Shown here: piece by piece, positions 9,349 through 16,887 of the stretch
How the letters are laid out: each line of letters begins with the position of its first letter
How positions within the stretch are numbered: the first letter of the stretch is position 1
The notes under the pieces: model-generated
Database searches by the model: none
What the model was told of the DNA's origin: nothing
Seen by the model: only the letters and a program-made list of their open reading frames with translations
NCBI GenBank assembly: GCA_040779335.1
Contig: JBFONV010000001.1
Location: 310,001 to 374,000 of the forward strand
Direction: 5' to 3'
From: JBFONV01 sp040779335
Lineage (GTDB): Bacteria; Pseudomonadota; Gammaproteobacteria; Enterobacterales; Alteromonadaceae
DNA length: 64,000 bases
Program-made: the position numbers and the translations under genes

Positions 9349-9855
9349 CTATTCGTTTAAATCAGTAAGGCTTTTTGAGAAAAAGATAGAGGAAATATTG
9401 GCTATTCTTTTTAGTTTCTCGATAAATAAGGGGTCCCATACTATTTCGGCATTGACAGCTTCACAGCAAATAATTCCCTTAGGTTCAAAATCATGATGAT
9501 AAATTATATCCAACAATGAATAGATGTTGTTAGGTGCAAAGTAGGTACTGTTAAAGCAACTTGTGGCTGGGTGACTTCTAGCGTTACTGGCGTTTAACAC
9601 ATGATTATTTAGAATGTAATCAAAGTATTCAGGGTAATCAGCACGCTGTAACACACCTCCAGCGATATATTGATTTTGTTCATCATAACCACCTATTTGC
9701 TCTATTGCAGAGTAACCATTTTTAAACACCCATAAACTTACTTGGTGAGGTTCTTTAATTTCACGCTTTATCGTTTTACAAATAGCAGTCAACTTTTGTT
9801 TTAGGGGCAGATTTGGATTGCTGATTGTAATTGATAACTTGCTTAACCCATCCAT
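9349..9855 (-). CDS. stand-alone GAF-domain protein
   Basis: This 168-residue soluble protein consists almost entirely of one GAF-like domain. Residues 15-40 form the first helix, VSLWVFKNG the first strand, and NARSHPATSCF followed by PNNIYSLLDI matches the pattern of sensory GAF domains attached to cyclases and kinases. No output domain is present. AGGAAAAA lies 8 bases before the ATG. It converges with the GGDEF/EAL gene, the two stops being only 3 bases apart. It may bind a small ligand and act on a partner; that role is inference. Confidence 0.65.
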   Translation of the reverse strand: MDGLSKLSITISNPNLPLKQKLTAICKTIKREIKEPHQVSLWVFKNGYSAIEQIGGYDEQNQYIAGGVLQRADYPEYFDYILNNHVLNASNARSHPATSCFNSTYFAPNNIYSLLDIIYHHDFEPKGIICCEAVNAEIVWDPLFIEKLKRIANISSIFFSKSLTDLNE

Positions 9856-10209
9856 ACAGTATTTTTCCTATATACTTTGATTCGATCTTTGTTTACGTCG
9901 CTTTAATGTCTTCTTCTCTATATTAATAACTCTTCAATCAACACATTTATAATTTCCCAATTAACTTCGACACATAGGGCTTAGCATTTTACTTAGGTTT
10001 TGATGAATAACTGTGTTGCTGGACAGCGGATGCAATAATAATGTTAATAGTGGTTCACAAGATGTACTTATTAACTTCGGACTTTTTTTTGTTAATTCTA
10101 AGTTAACAAACCTAAATATAGCGTAAATTTTATGGTTAGTAGACTATTTAGTGTTATTAATGAGCATTTCTGCACTAAATATCGTTTGGTGAGCGCTATT
10201 TTATATCCA
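9856..10209. other. 354-bp intergenic region upstream of the GAF gene
   Basis: AT-rich, with no convincing coding frame. It contains a perfect 8-base inverted repeat TTTGTTAA (10088-10095) and TTAACAAA (10103-10110) with a 7-base spacer, flanked by a T8 run on the plus strand. Because both flanking genes read leftwards, this is the promoter region of the GAF gene and the 3' region of the AraC gene. Confidence 0.5.
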
Positions 10210-11049
10210 TCAATGATCACTGTTTAGCAAGAGGTTATGGTGCTGTTTCGCCGTTTGTTTTTTTCGCCATGCAGCCGGTGTATCGCCATAAGCTTTTTTA
10301 AATTGCCTAATAAAGTGTGTTGTGTCGTTCCAGCCGAGTTCCTCAACAATTAGGTTGATCGGTATTTGCGTATGTAATAATCGAGAGCAAGCTTCAGTGA
10401 GTCGATTGCGTATAATCCATTGCCCAATAGAAAATCCAGTACTGTTTTTCACTAAAGTGGCTAGGTGTGAAGGACTACTATGCACAGCTATGGCAACGTC
10501 TTTTAGTGAAATAGGCCGTAAGTAATGTTGTTGAATATAGTCTAGCGCTGCGGTTACTTTATCTGGGCTTGATGTTGGTGAATGGCTCAATGACGTTGAT
10601 TTTTTGATCTCATTTAAGAGTAGTAATAATAAGCTGCGAATGATATCCATCTGATCATGATGCTTACGTTTCAGCTCATCTTGCAGTTCTGTTAATAGCG
10701 TCACGATATATGGTAAACGCTGTGGGCTGATTTTAACCGCAGGCATAGCACCGAGCCTTACTTGGCGAAAGGGTTGCATTATTGTGCTATTTTCTTGCAA
10801 ATTTAAACAGTTAGGGCAAAAACCTACCCACCAAATCTCTAGATTCTCTCCTGAAATAAGTCGATGCGGTATTCCTGCGGGAACTAAGGTAAACGTATTC
10901 TCATGAATTTCTAACACATCTTGGTATGAAATACGTAAAGAGCCTTTGCTAATAAGGGTAAAGACATACTCGGTATTTGAACCATGATCCTGTTCATCAA
11001 TTTGCTTAATAAACTCATGTCCCAAACTAATAGCATGGTTAGAGTGCAT
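10210..11049 (-). CDS. AraC-family transcriptional regulator
   Basis: This 279-residue regulator has an N-terminal cupin-like effector domain (TLVPAGIPHRLISGE is the typical cupin turn) and a C-terminal double helix-turn-helix (about residues 170-270). The C-terminal region ends with the AraC signature (WNDTTHFIRQFKKAYGDTPAAWR). The start at 11049 is chosen because AAAGGAAAG stands just before it; a TTG nine codons upstream has no such site. It is divergent from the membrane protein gene at 11197, a possible target. A CPNC motif near residue 97 of the effector domain could bind metal or respond to redox; that is speculation. Confidence 0.85.
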   Translation of the reverse strand: MHSNHAISLGHEFIKQIDEQDHGSNTEYVFTLISKGSLRISYQDVLEIHENTFTLVPAGIPHRLISGENLEIWWVGFCPNCLNLQENSTIMQPFRQVRLGAMPAVKISPQRLPYIVTLLTELQDELKRKHHDQMDIIRSLLLLLLNEIKKSTSLSHSPTSSPDKVTAALDYIQQHYLRPISLKDVAIAVHSSPSHLATLVKNSTGFSIGQWIIRNRLTEACSRLLHTQIPINLIVEELGWNDTTHFIRQFKKAYGDTPAAWRKKQTAKQHHNLLLNSDH

Positions 11050-11196
11050 ACTTTCCTTTAACACCGAATCGAACAATAAGCCGATTATTGCATAAAGGCG
11101 GCTCTGATATAAAGCTATATAACAACAGATAATAGCAATTAGTAATTAAATACGCCGATTTATGCAAAACGTCGGATAAAAACAGGAGAGTATAAG

Positions 11197-11586
11197 ATGA
11201 GTTTTACACTAACATTAATGGCGTTAGCGCTATATACCTTAATTTGGGAAAAATTGCCTGATTGGGGGAACTGGTTTAATTGGATTATTGAGCGATTGCC
11301 AAAACCGCTGGCTTATCTTTATGAAGCATGGCATTGCCCATTTTGTTTTGGCTTTTGGGCAGCGCTTTTATTGCATGCAGTGACTGGATTAATGACCATA
11401 GAGGCGTTGAAAAATATTCCTGCTTATATGGGAATATTTGCACCGTATCTTTCATGGTTTTTAGACGCATTGGCAACAGCAATGTTGGTCATGTTTGCTA
11501 AACTGGTATTGAGTGCTTTAGCCGTTCCGGCAATTAAAGGTCATCAAATGACTCAAGAATTTCGTGCCTCAATGAAGGAACAATAA
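11197..11586 (+). CDS. small membrane protein, DUF1360-like
   Basis: This 129-residue protein has about three hydrophobic helices and a CPFCFGFW motif (Cys47 and Cys50) at the start of the second, resembling the CxxC-GFW pattern of DUF1360 membrane proteins. AGGAGA lies ahead of the ATG. The function is unknown. It directly precedes the GNAT gene, with the stop codon adjoining the next ATG, so they probably form an operon divergent from the AraC regulator. Confidence 0.6.
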   Translation: MSFTLTLMALALYTLIWEKLPDWGNWFNWIIERLPKPLAYLYEAWHCPFCFGFWAALLLHAVTGLMTIEALKNIPAYMGIFAPYLSWFLDALATAMLVMFAKLVLSALAVPAIKGHQMTQEFRASMKEQ

Positions 11587-12126
11587 ATGATGAATATCGC
11601 GTGTAAATTACCTGTTCATTTTTTTAGTGATCGTATCGAAATATGTGATTTTAATTTATTGGTTGAAGATGAAAAAAAGCAAGTGGTGAATGCGGTAACC
11701 AACATACTTTCACCCAATGTCGTTAAGGCATTACCAGATGATTGGCAAGCAATAACGAGCATTGAAAAAGCGCAAAGTTGGTTACAACTTCGTCTAGATG
11801 AAAGTGAGTTACTGGTTTTAACGCTAAAAGCGACTAACGAACTGATCGGATTTTTACTATTAAGTCGCTTCGATAAGAAACAAGGGGTAAGTGATGGTAT
11901 TCATATTGGCTACTTGTTGGGCGAGCAGTATTGGGGGCAAGGTTACGCCAGTGAGCTGTTAAGCGCTTTTGTTGATTTTACCCACCAAAGCGATAATTAT
12001 CCTAGGTTAATTGCCGGTGTTGAAACCAATAATATCGCGTCGAGAAAAGTACTGGAAAAAGCGGGTTTCATCATAAGTGAAAATGAAACCTCTGCTGAAG
12101 GTAATATTTTTTATGAGTTGCAATGA
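11587..12126 (+). CDS. GNAT N-acetyltransferase (RimJ/RimL type)
   Basis: This 179-residue protein has the GNAT acetyl-CoA-binding segment (IGYLLGEQYWGQGYASELLSA, with the QxxGxA-type turn) and the C-terminal motif NIASRKVLEKAGF typical of RimJ/RimL-like enzymes. It would transfer acetyl from acetyl-CoA to an amine; the substrate is unknown. Two tandem ATGs stand at the start with AAGGAACA before them. It is probably co-transcribed with the upstream membrane protein. Confidence 0.85.
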   Translation: MMNIACKLPVHFFSDRIEICDFNLLVEDEKKQVVNAVTNILSPNVVKALPDDWQAITSIEKAQSWLQLRLDESELLVLTLKATNELIGFLLLSRFDKKQGVSDGIHIGYLLGEQYWGQGYASELLSAFVDFTHQSDNYPRLIAGVETNNIASRKVLEKAGFIISENETSAEGNIFYELQ

Positions 12127-12130
12127 CGGA

Positions 12131-12352
12131 TTAAAGGATTGAGCTGCTGTTAAGGTGGCTAATCAATTTATATTTCATCTGAAAGGCAGTACTGGGCGAA
12201 TTGAAGTCAGTCGAATTCATTCTATCGTATGACCCCTGTAGGCTCAAATCTGCAAATAACTTTGGGCCTACAGCAGTTGTTGCTCTAATCATCGTCTGTT
12301 TACTCTTGAGAACACCTTGAACTGCCAAATGATGTCTGAAGAGAAGCCACAT
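12131..12352 (-). CDS. doubtful 73-aa ORF, possible remnant
   Basis: This short open frame fills the gap between two convergent genes. It has no recognisable domain and lacks a good ribosome-binding site. Its middle is occupied by the 12-bp-arm hairpin at 12237-12272, so the sequence may be a non-coding repeat or a remnant rather than a gene. Confidence 0.2.
   Translation of the reverse strand: MWLLFRHHLAVQGVLKSKQTMIRATTAVGPKLFADLSLQGSYDRMNSTDFNSPSTAFQMKYKLISHLNSSSIL
12237..12272. repeat. long inverted repeat between convergent genes
   Basis: Arms TGTAGGCTCAAA (12237-12248) and TTTGGGCCTACA (12261-12272) pair over 12 bases with one G-T wobble around a 12-base loop. No T-run follows on either strand, so it is not a classical intrinsic terminator. 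Confidence 0.6.
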
Positions 12353-12367
12353 TAACTTTTTAGCATT

Positions 12368-13786
12368 TTAGTTAAAATTAACGGTTAACCAAGTTGAAAT
12401 TCTAGACAGTACTTGCTCGTCAATTGTTTTTTCAATTTCTTTATATTCATCAACCGAGCCCGTTTTTGCCGGCTGGAACAAATGATTCAAACCTTCAAAT
12501 ACTTCACTTTCTATAGTGGCTTGTTGGCTTGTAATAGCATCTACTATGCCTATCACATTTTCTTTTGCTGGAACTTGAGAGTCTTTATCTCCGTTCAAAA
12601 TCAAAGCTTTACCTTTATACTTATTCCAATAAGGTAGCGGATTTTGCTGCAAAAATTGGTAAAATGCATCACTTTCTGCTGAAGCAATACTCAATGTACC
12701 GTTGTTTTTATTAACCCATTTAGCGACCACCTCTGCCTCATCCCCTGCTAAAGTCTCATACAATTTCACTACCTTTTGTTTACGTAACTTAGCAGATGGT
12801 GTACTCAAAACTATATGGTAAAAGCGCTGGCTAAAGTTAAGCAGCATATCGGTTTCTGTTTTAGTAGCCCCTTTGGCTGCCGGCTCTGTTTGGTCTTGAA
12901 GTAATAAAATATCTAGTACTGACATACCAGGCCCAGCCAATGACACTAAGCCTTGAACATTTTCATGTTCAGCAGTCATAACTGAAACTAAGCTTCCTTC
13001 ACTATGACCGATTAAGATAATATTTTTTGAGTCAACTTGCTTATGAGATTTTAAGTATTGAACCGCAGCTTGAGTATCAAGAACCAAATCATTTAATGTT
13101 GCATCTTCAAAGTCGCCACCAGACTTGAATACTCCTCGTTTATCTGACCGCAATACAACATAGCCTTGTTTTGTTAAATGGTCGGCTAGGACTTTGAATG
13201 TTCTATGTCCAGCATGATATGAATCTCTATGGTTTGGTCCAGAGCCTGCCACCAACATTACAGCAGGATGCTGTTTTGAGTCATTAGGTATTGTTATGGT
13301 GCCAGATAACCAAGTGTTGTCATGAGAATTTTTATAGCTAACCTCTTGCTCAATATAGGAGACTGAATCCTTGGGGGTTTGTGCTCGCAGTATTTCAGGT
13401 AACTCAGGCACTTTATTTAACTCTAAATCAAATGCGCTGTCTCCTTGATTAAATTTGGCATTAATAACGTTGAAGCTATTATTTATCTTACCAACCACAC
13501 TTACTGGTGCCCCTGCCATTTCTAATGTGAAGGTAGCATTTTCAACCTTCACATTAGATACCAGCATATATCTTGCTCCTTGATCTAAACTGGCAATATT
13601 GCCTCCCCATTTACCATCTGCCTTTTTGAAAACTTCGATACCTATTCGTAAAGAAGGTCCTTCTGGAATATTCATAGTACCTAACCAAGCACCGCTAATA
13701 TTATCAATTTGAGGTTTTGCAAAAGAATGTTGACTGCATATGGCTAGCACCAATAGAGCAAACACCCGACTTATTATGTTTTTCAT
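12368..13786 (-). CDS. secreted alpha/beta hydrolase (S33 type)
   Basis: This 472-residue protein has a signal peptide (MKNIISRVFALLVLAICSQ, cleavage after SFA). Residues about 25-135 form a beta-rich N-terminal domain; the remainder is an alpha/beta hydrolase with the oxyanion stretch AGSGPNHRDS, the nucleophile elbow GHSEG, the acid in LNGDKDSQVP and the histidine in GLNHLF. Family members are esterases or peptidases. The start is placed at 13786, with AAGGTG before it; the longer frame upstream is ruled out because it runs through AT-rich promoter DNA. It is divergent from padR and a likely PadR target. Confidence 0.85.
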   Translation of the reverse strand: MKNIISRVFALLVLAICSQHSFAKPQIDNISGAWLGTMNIPEGPSLRIGIEVFKKADGKWGGNIASLDQGARYMLVSNVKVENATFTLEMAGAPVSVVGKINNSFNVINAKFNQGDSAFDLELNKVPELPEILRAQTPKDSVSYIEQEVSYKNSHDNTWLSGTITIPNDSKQHPAVMLVAGSGPNHRDSYHAGHRTFKVLADHLTKQGYVVLRSDKRGVFKSGGDFEDATLNDLVLDTQAAVQYLKSHKQVDSKNIILIGHSEGSLVSVMTAEHENVQGLVSLAGPGMSVLDILLLQDQTEPAAKGATKTETDMLLNFSQRFYHIVLSTPSAKLRKQKVVKLYETLAGDEAEVVAKWVNKNNGTLSIASAESDAFYQFLQQNPLPYWNKYKGKALILNGDKDSQVPAKENVIGIVDAITSQQATIESEVFEGLNHLFQPAKTGSVDEYKEIEKTIDEQVLSRISTWLTVNFN

Positions 13787-13813
13787 TTCGAACACCTTAA
13801 TCACGTTGATTAT

Positions 13814-13834
13814 ATACCTTGTATAGCTAGGTAT
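13814..13834. promoter_or_regulatory. inverted repeat ATACCT-N9-AGGTAT
   Basis: A perfect 6-base inverted repeat with a 9-base spacer sits just upstream of the hydrolase start, in the divergent hydrolase/padR intergenic region. A PadR operator is plausible but not shown. Confidence 0.4.
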
Positions 13835-13853
13835 TATATGCAGCAGTATGTTT

Positions 13854-13887
13854 ACATAGCAATACAAGGTACATAGAATTGCTATGT
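13854..13887. promoter_or_regulatory. 10-bp perfect inverted repeat in the hydrolase/padR gap
   Basis: ACATAGCAAT (13854-13863) and ATTGCTATGT (13878-13887) are exact inverted copies with a 14-base spacer. A related motif, ATAGCAATACTAT (13999-14011), lies about 35 bases before padR. Shared ATAGCAAT cores suggest repeated binding of one regulator, probably the adjacent PadR. Confidence 0.5.
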
Positions 13888-13998
13888 TGAAGGTTAATAG
13901 GGAAATATAAAAACCTATAAAAACAGATCGATAGCAGCTAAAGATGCCAATAAAAAACATTAAATAGAAATGTAAGTCTTTGTTGCAACGCGATGTAT

Positions 13999-14011
13999 AT
14001 AGCAATACTAT
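13999..14011. promoter_or_regulatory. ATAGCAATACTAT motif before padR
   Basis: This motif shares the ATAGCAAT core with the inverted repeat at 13854-13887 and has ATAG/CTAT outer symmetry. It lies where an autoregulatory padR operator would be expected. Binding is inferred. Confidence 0.4.
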
Positions 14012-14046
14012 GTATGTGATTGAACTACACATGAGATTTCCTATTT

Positions 14047-14391
14047 ATGGAATCAGATAAAATAATTGAACGATGGGTACCTCAATTTAGAAAGGGCTTG
14101 TTGGAGTTCATCATTTTGCTTAAATTGCAGCAAGGTGACATTTACGGCTATGAGTTAGCTATAGAAATAAAGCAACTAACGTCTATTGAAGTTGCTGAAG
14201 GTACTTTGTATCCATTGCTCAATCGATTAAAAAGAGATGGCTTAGTAACGGCAGAATGGAAAACAGCTGAAGTAGGGGCTCCGCGTAAATATTATGAAAT
14301 AACCCCGCTAGGTATAGAAACTTTAGCCCAGATGAAAAATACATGGACGGAAACTCACAACTCAATTTTAAGTATGGTAATGCAATCATGA
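14047..14391 (+). CDS. PadR-family transcriptional regulator
   Basis: This 114-residue protein is a typical PadR winged helix: FIILLKLQQGDIYGYELA opens the DNA-binding domain, EGTLYPLLNRLKRDGLV is the recognition helix region, and APRKYYEITPLG is the wing. Length is standard for PadR subfamily 2. It is divergent from the secreted hydrolase and translationally coupled (ATGA) to a membrane protein, a layout common for PadR repressors of membrane-stress or drug-response operons. Several inverted repeats upstream are candidate operators. Confidence 0.9.
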   Translation: MESDKIIERWVPQFRKGLLEFIILLKLQQGDIYGYELAIEIKQLTSIEVAEGTLYPLLNRLKRDGLVTAEWKTAEVGAPRKYYEITPLGIETLAQMKNTWTETHNSILSMVMQS

Positions 14392-14990
14392 ATACGATGT
14401 TTCCTATCAAAAGTAAAACGGCTCAACAAGTTTGGAATAACTTTGACCGTGAACTCATTCATAAACTTAAACTTCTTCCCAAAGAAGAACGCGAAGACAT
14501 TCGGATGGAAATACTCAGCCACCTGTTCGACTCTGCTGTTAATAATCCAGCTGATTTAACTGAAACTGAAGAAGTGAGGTTAATTAATGCTATTGCTCGA
14601 CTAGGTTCACCAGAGGAATATCTGGAACCACTTATAGCTGATATTTTACTCTACCAACAAACAGCTAAAGGGCACCCTCTTGCTATCCTGAAAAGCCTGA
14701 AAAGTAGTGCTCGCAAAGGGATTTTTCATGGCCTCGCTACGTTGGTACTTGGCATGGGCTATTTTTGGGTGATCATGATATTTATCATGTCATTGATACA
14801 TATTTGGAATCCAGAGGTTGGAATTTGGTACCATCCAACAGGAGAACTTTCTTTGTCTTTCAACGCCCAACCTGGTGCAATGCAATGGCAAGAAAAGTGG
14901 TTTTCACTAATAGGAATACTAAGTAGTGCTTTAGTGTATTGGTTATTAAATAAAATATTGGGCTACTTTATTTCACAGTCAAAAATATAA
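14388..14990 (+). CDS. HAAS-like (DUF1700-type) membrane protein partner of PadR
   Basis: This 200-residue protein starts at an ATG overlapping the padR stop. The N-terminal helical region (LHKLKLLPKEEREDI-like segment, then MEILSHLFDSA) resembles the HAAS/DUF1700 signalling module that commonly follows PadR regulators. Two strongly hydrophobic segments follow at about residues 117-142 and 175-195. Known PadR-HAAS pairs are thought to link membrane state to the repressor; that function here is inference. An earlier in-frame ATG at 14343 lies inside padR and is rejected. Confidence 0.7.
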   Translation: MNTMFPIKSKTAQQVWNNFDRELIHKLKLLPKEEREDIRMEILSHLFDSAVNNPADLTETEEVRLINAIARLGSPEEYLEPLIADILLYQQTAKGHPLAILKSLKSSARKGIFHGLATLVLGMGYFWVIMIFIMSLIHIWNPEVGIWYHPTGELSLSFNAQPGAMQWQEKWFSLIGILSSALVYWLLNKILGYFISQSKI

Positions 14991-15112
14991 TTTTAACAAG
15001 AGGCTTTGTCATGAGTCGCAGTCGCTTTGGTTTAAAGTATCTATGACCGCTTTGTTGGCTCAACTGCCTTTCTATTTATAGCTGAATTAACATACTTAAG
15101 TCGATTATGGCT

Positions 15113-16060
15113 TTATTTGGTCTTGGTTAAGTGAATGCCTGCGAGCATGCAGCGAACTGAACCACCAGCAAGTTCAACGGTAGAGACATCAACAGGAACT
15201 AACTTCACATATTTTGATATGGTATTAATTTGCTTATCGGTCAATGTATTCACTGCGGTTGCCGACATGGCTAAAATATTGCCTGACGGTGTGCTTAGCT
15301 CTAAGGCATTGCCGGCAAAGTTATTAACTTGCTCTAGCGATAACTCGATAACTTCTTTATTTGTTTCCTGAAAGTATTGCACTACCCTTGAGCGCTGCGT
15401 GGCATCTTTTATCGCCGATAGTGCGATTAAGACAAATTTTGTAGCAACACTCATCAATACATTGGTGTGGTAAATGGGAATATTGTTATCGTCTGTGGCA
15501 TCGAATAAACAGGGCGTATAATTAAACTCTGCACAGAATTTATTAAATAGTATTTCATTGGTGCGTTGCGAGCGAGCGGCATAGGCAATGCGATAAGTAT
15601 TATCAAAAACCATCGAGCCTGTCCCCTCTAAATACATTTGTTGTTGGGTAAAATGCGTATAGTCGACGATATTGTTGACGATGTAGTTGTCGCTAAGAAA
15701 ATCAATAATGTCGCTATTTATTTCTAAACGTCTATTCGGGACATACATTGGAAAAACAGCGACAGAGCCATCGGCATGAGTGGTAAACCAATTGTTGGGA
15801 AAAACGGAGTCGGGGGTTTGTCGACCGAAGTCTTCAAAAATATGTACGGTTACGCCGTGGCTGCTTAGTGTGTCGGCAACATCTGAAACATTTTGATAAG
15901 CCCTTTTTTCGATATCGATAGCAGAAAGCTCATTGTCGTTTAATTGAAAACTATTGTCGGCAAAAGTCTCTGGATTGGAACGAAAATGCGACGGTCTGAT
16001 CATGATCACTGCATTAGGAGATTGCGGCGTACTGTTATTTGTTGGTGAAGAGCCGACCAT
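15113..16060 (-). CDS. ctlX: CtlX-type amidinotransferase/hydrolase (pentein fold)
   Basis: This 315-residue protein belongs to the guanidino-group-modifying superfamily and resembles the citrulline-utilisation protein CtlX. Visible landmarks are MIRPSHFRSNPET at the N-terminus, DSVFPNNWFTTH with the acidic substrate-binding residues, YHTNVLM with the catalytic His, and GGSVRCML near the C-terminus with the nucleophilic Cys. It probably acts on arginine, citrulline or a related compound. The start at 16060 has GGAAG 7 bases before it. A Lrp/AsnC-type regulator lies directly upstream on the same strand, an arrangement that suggests amino-acid-responsive control. Confidence 0.75.
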   Translation of the reverse strand: MVGSSPTNNSTPQSPNAVIMIRPSHFRSNPETFADNSFQLNDNELSAIDIEKRAYQNVSDVADTLSSHGVTVHIFEDFGRQTPDSVFPNNWFTTHADGSVAVFPMYVPNRRLEINSDIIDFLSDNYIVNNIVDYTHFTQQQMYLEGTGSMVFDNTYRIAYAARSQRTNEILFNKFCAEFNYTPCLFDATDDNNIPIYHTNVLMSVATKFVLIALSAIKDATQRSRVVQYFQETNKEVIELSLEQVNNFAGNALELSTPSGNILAMSATAVNTLTDKQINTISKYVKLVPVDVSTVELAGGSVRCMLAGIHLTKTK

Positions 16061-16215
16061 GCAGAACTTCCAATTAAGTTGGGCTAAATAGGGCTCTATT
16101 ATCAATAATAGTAATGCTAATAATTAGCGCATTTTTTTCATTATTTAGCAGCCGTATTGAGCATATTGATAAGTCTTACTGGCAATTTGTATAGCGTCAT
16201 CGCGGTTTTACTGTG

Positions 16216-16668
16216 TTACATCTGTTGAGAACTTATTCGTTGCGAGGATAATAAAATACTGGTTTCTGAAGCTGAAATATCGCTAATGGCTCTAATTCTA
16301 CCGAGCACTTGGTCAAATTCTTCTAATGAGGAGGTTTGTAATTCAACAATGAGATCCCAGCGACCGTTGGTACTGTGAATGGCACAAACGCTAGGCTCAG
16401 CTAATAATGCTACTTTTACGTTTTTAGTAAAATTTCCTGTTATTTCAATATTCATTAGCGCTCTGACTAATGACATATCTTCATTTACCCCAGAAGAAAT
16501 TAGTGCAGTATAGCCAGTAATAATATTCTTTTTTTCAAGTTTTTCGATGCGATTTTGTACGGTCGCTCTCGATACCTGAATTTTCTTTGCGATGGCTGAA
16601 ATAGGTAAGCGTGCATCTTGTCTTAATAAGCTGATCAACTGTTTGTCGATATGGTCGATATTATACAT
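16216..16668 (-). CDS. Lrp/AsnC-family transcriptional regulator
   Basis: This 150-residue protein has an N-terminal helix-turn-helix (ISLLRQDARLPISAIAKKIQVSRATVQNRIEKLE, residues about 10-45) and a C-terminal RAM ligand-binding domain (about 65-140, with NGRWDLIVELQTSSLEEFDQ). It probably senses an amino acid and controls the downstream ctlX gene, and perhaps itself. The shared gap with the divergent speD contains two copies of TTGCTTRTTA about 20 bases apart, which might be binding sites. Confidence 0.85.
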   Translation of the reverse strand: MYNIDHIDKQLISLLRQDARLPISAIAKKIQVSRATVQNRIEKLEKKNIITGYTALISSGVNEDMSLVRALMNIEITGNFTKNVKVALLAEPSVCAIHSTNGRWDLIVELQTSSLEEFDQVLGRIRAISDISASETSILLSSQRISSQQM

Positions 16669-16887
16669 AGTGGGTGATATACCTTAGCAAATTGCTTATT
16701 ATGATGACTATTTGCTTGTTATTTTGCACCAGATTTTAATGTTGTGAAAGTATTCGCGCACAGCGTTGCAAAAGGTTCTTGGTTTTCTCGCGTTAATATC
16801 GTTGAAATGTGAGAAGATTAGTGTAATTTGTGTGTTTTCCAAAATGGTAAACAAAGTGTTGTTGAACTTGTTCTAAAGGAATTTTAC

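Noticed and set aside
13787..14032. An 82-residue N-terminal extension of the S33 hydrolase
   Set aside because: It reads through AT-rich regulatory DNA; ATG 13786 has a ribosome-binding site and begins a signal peptide.
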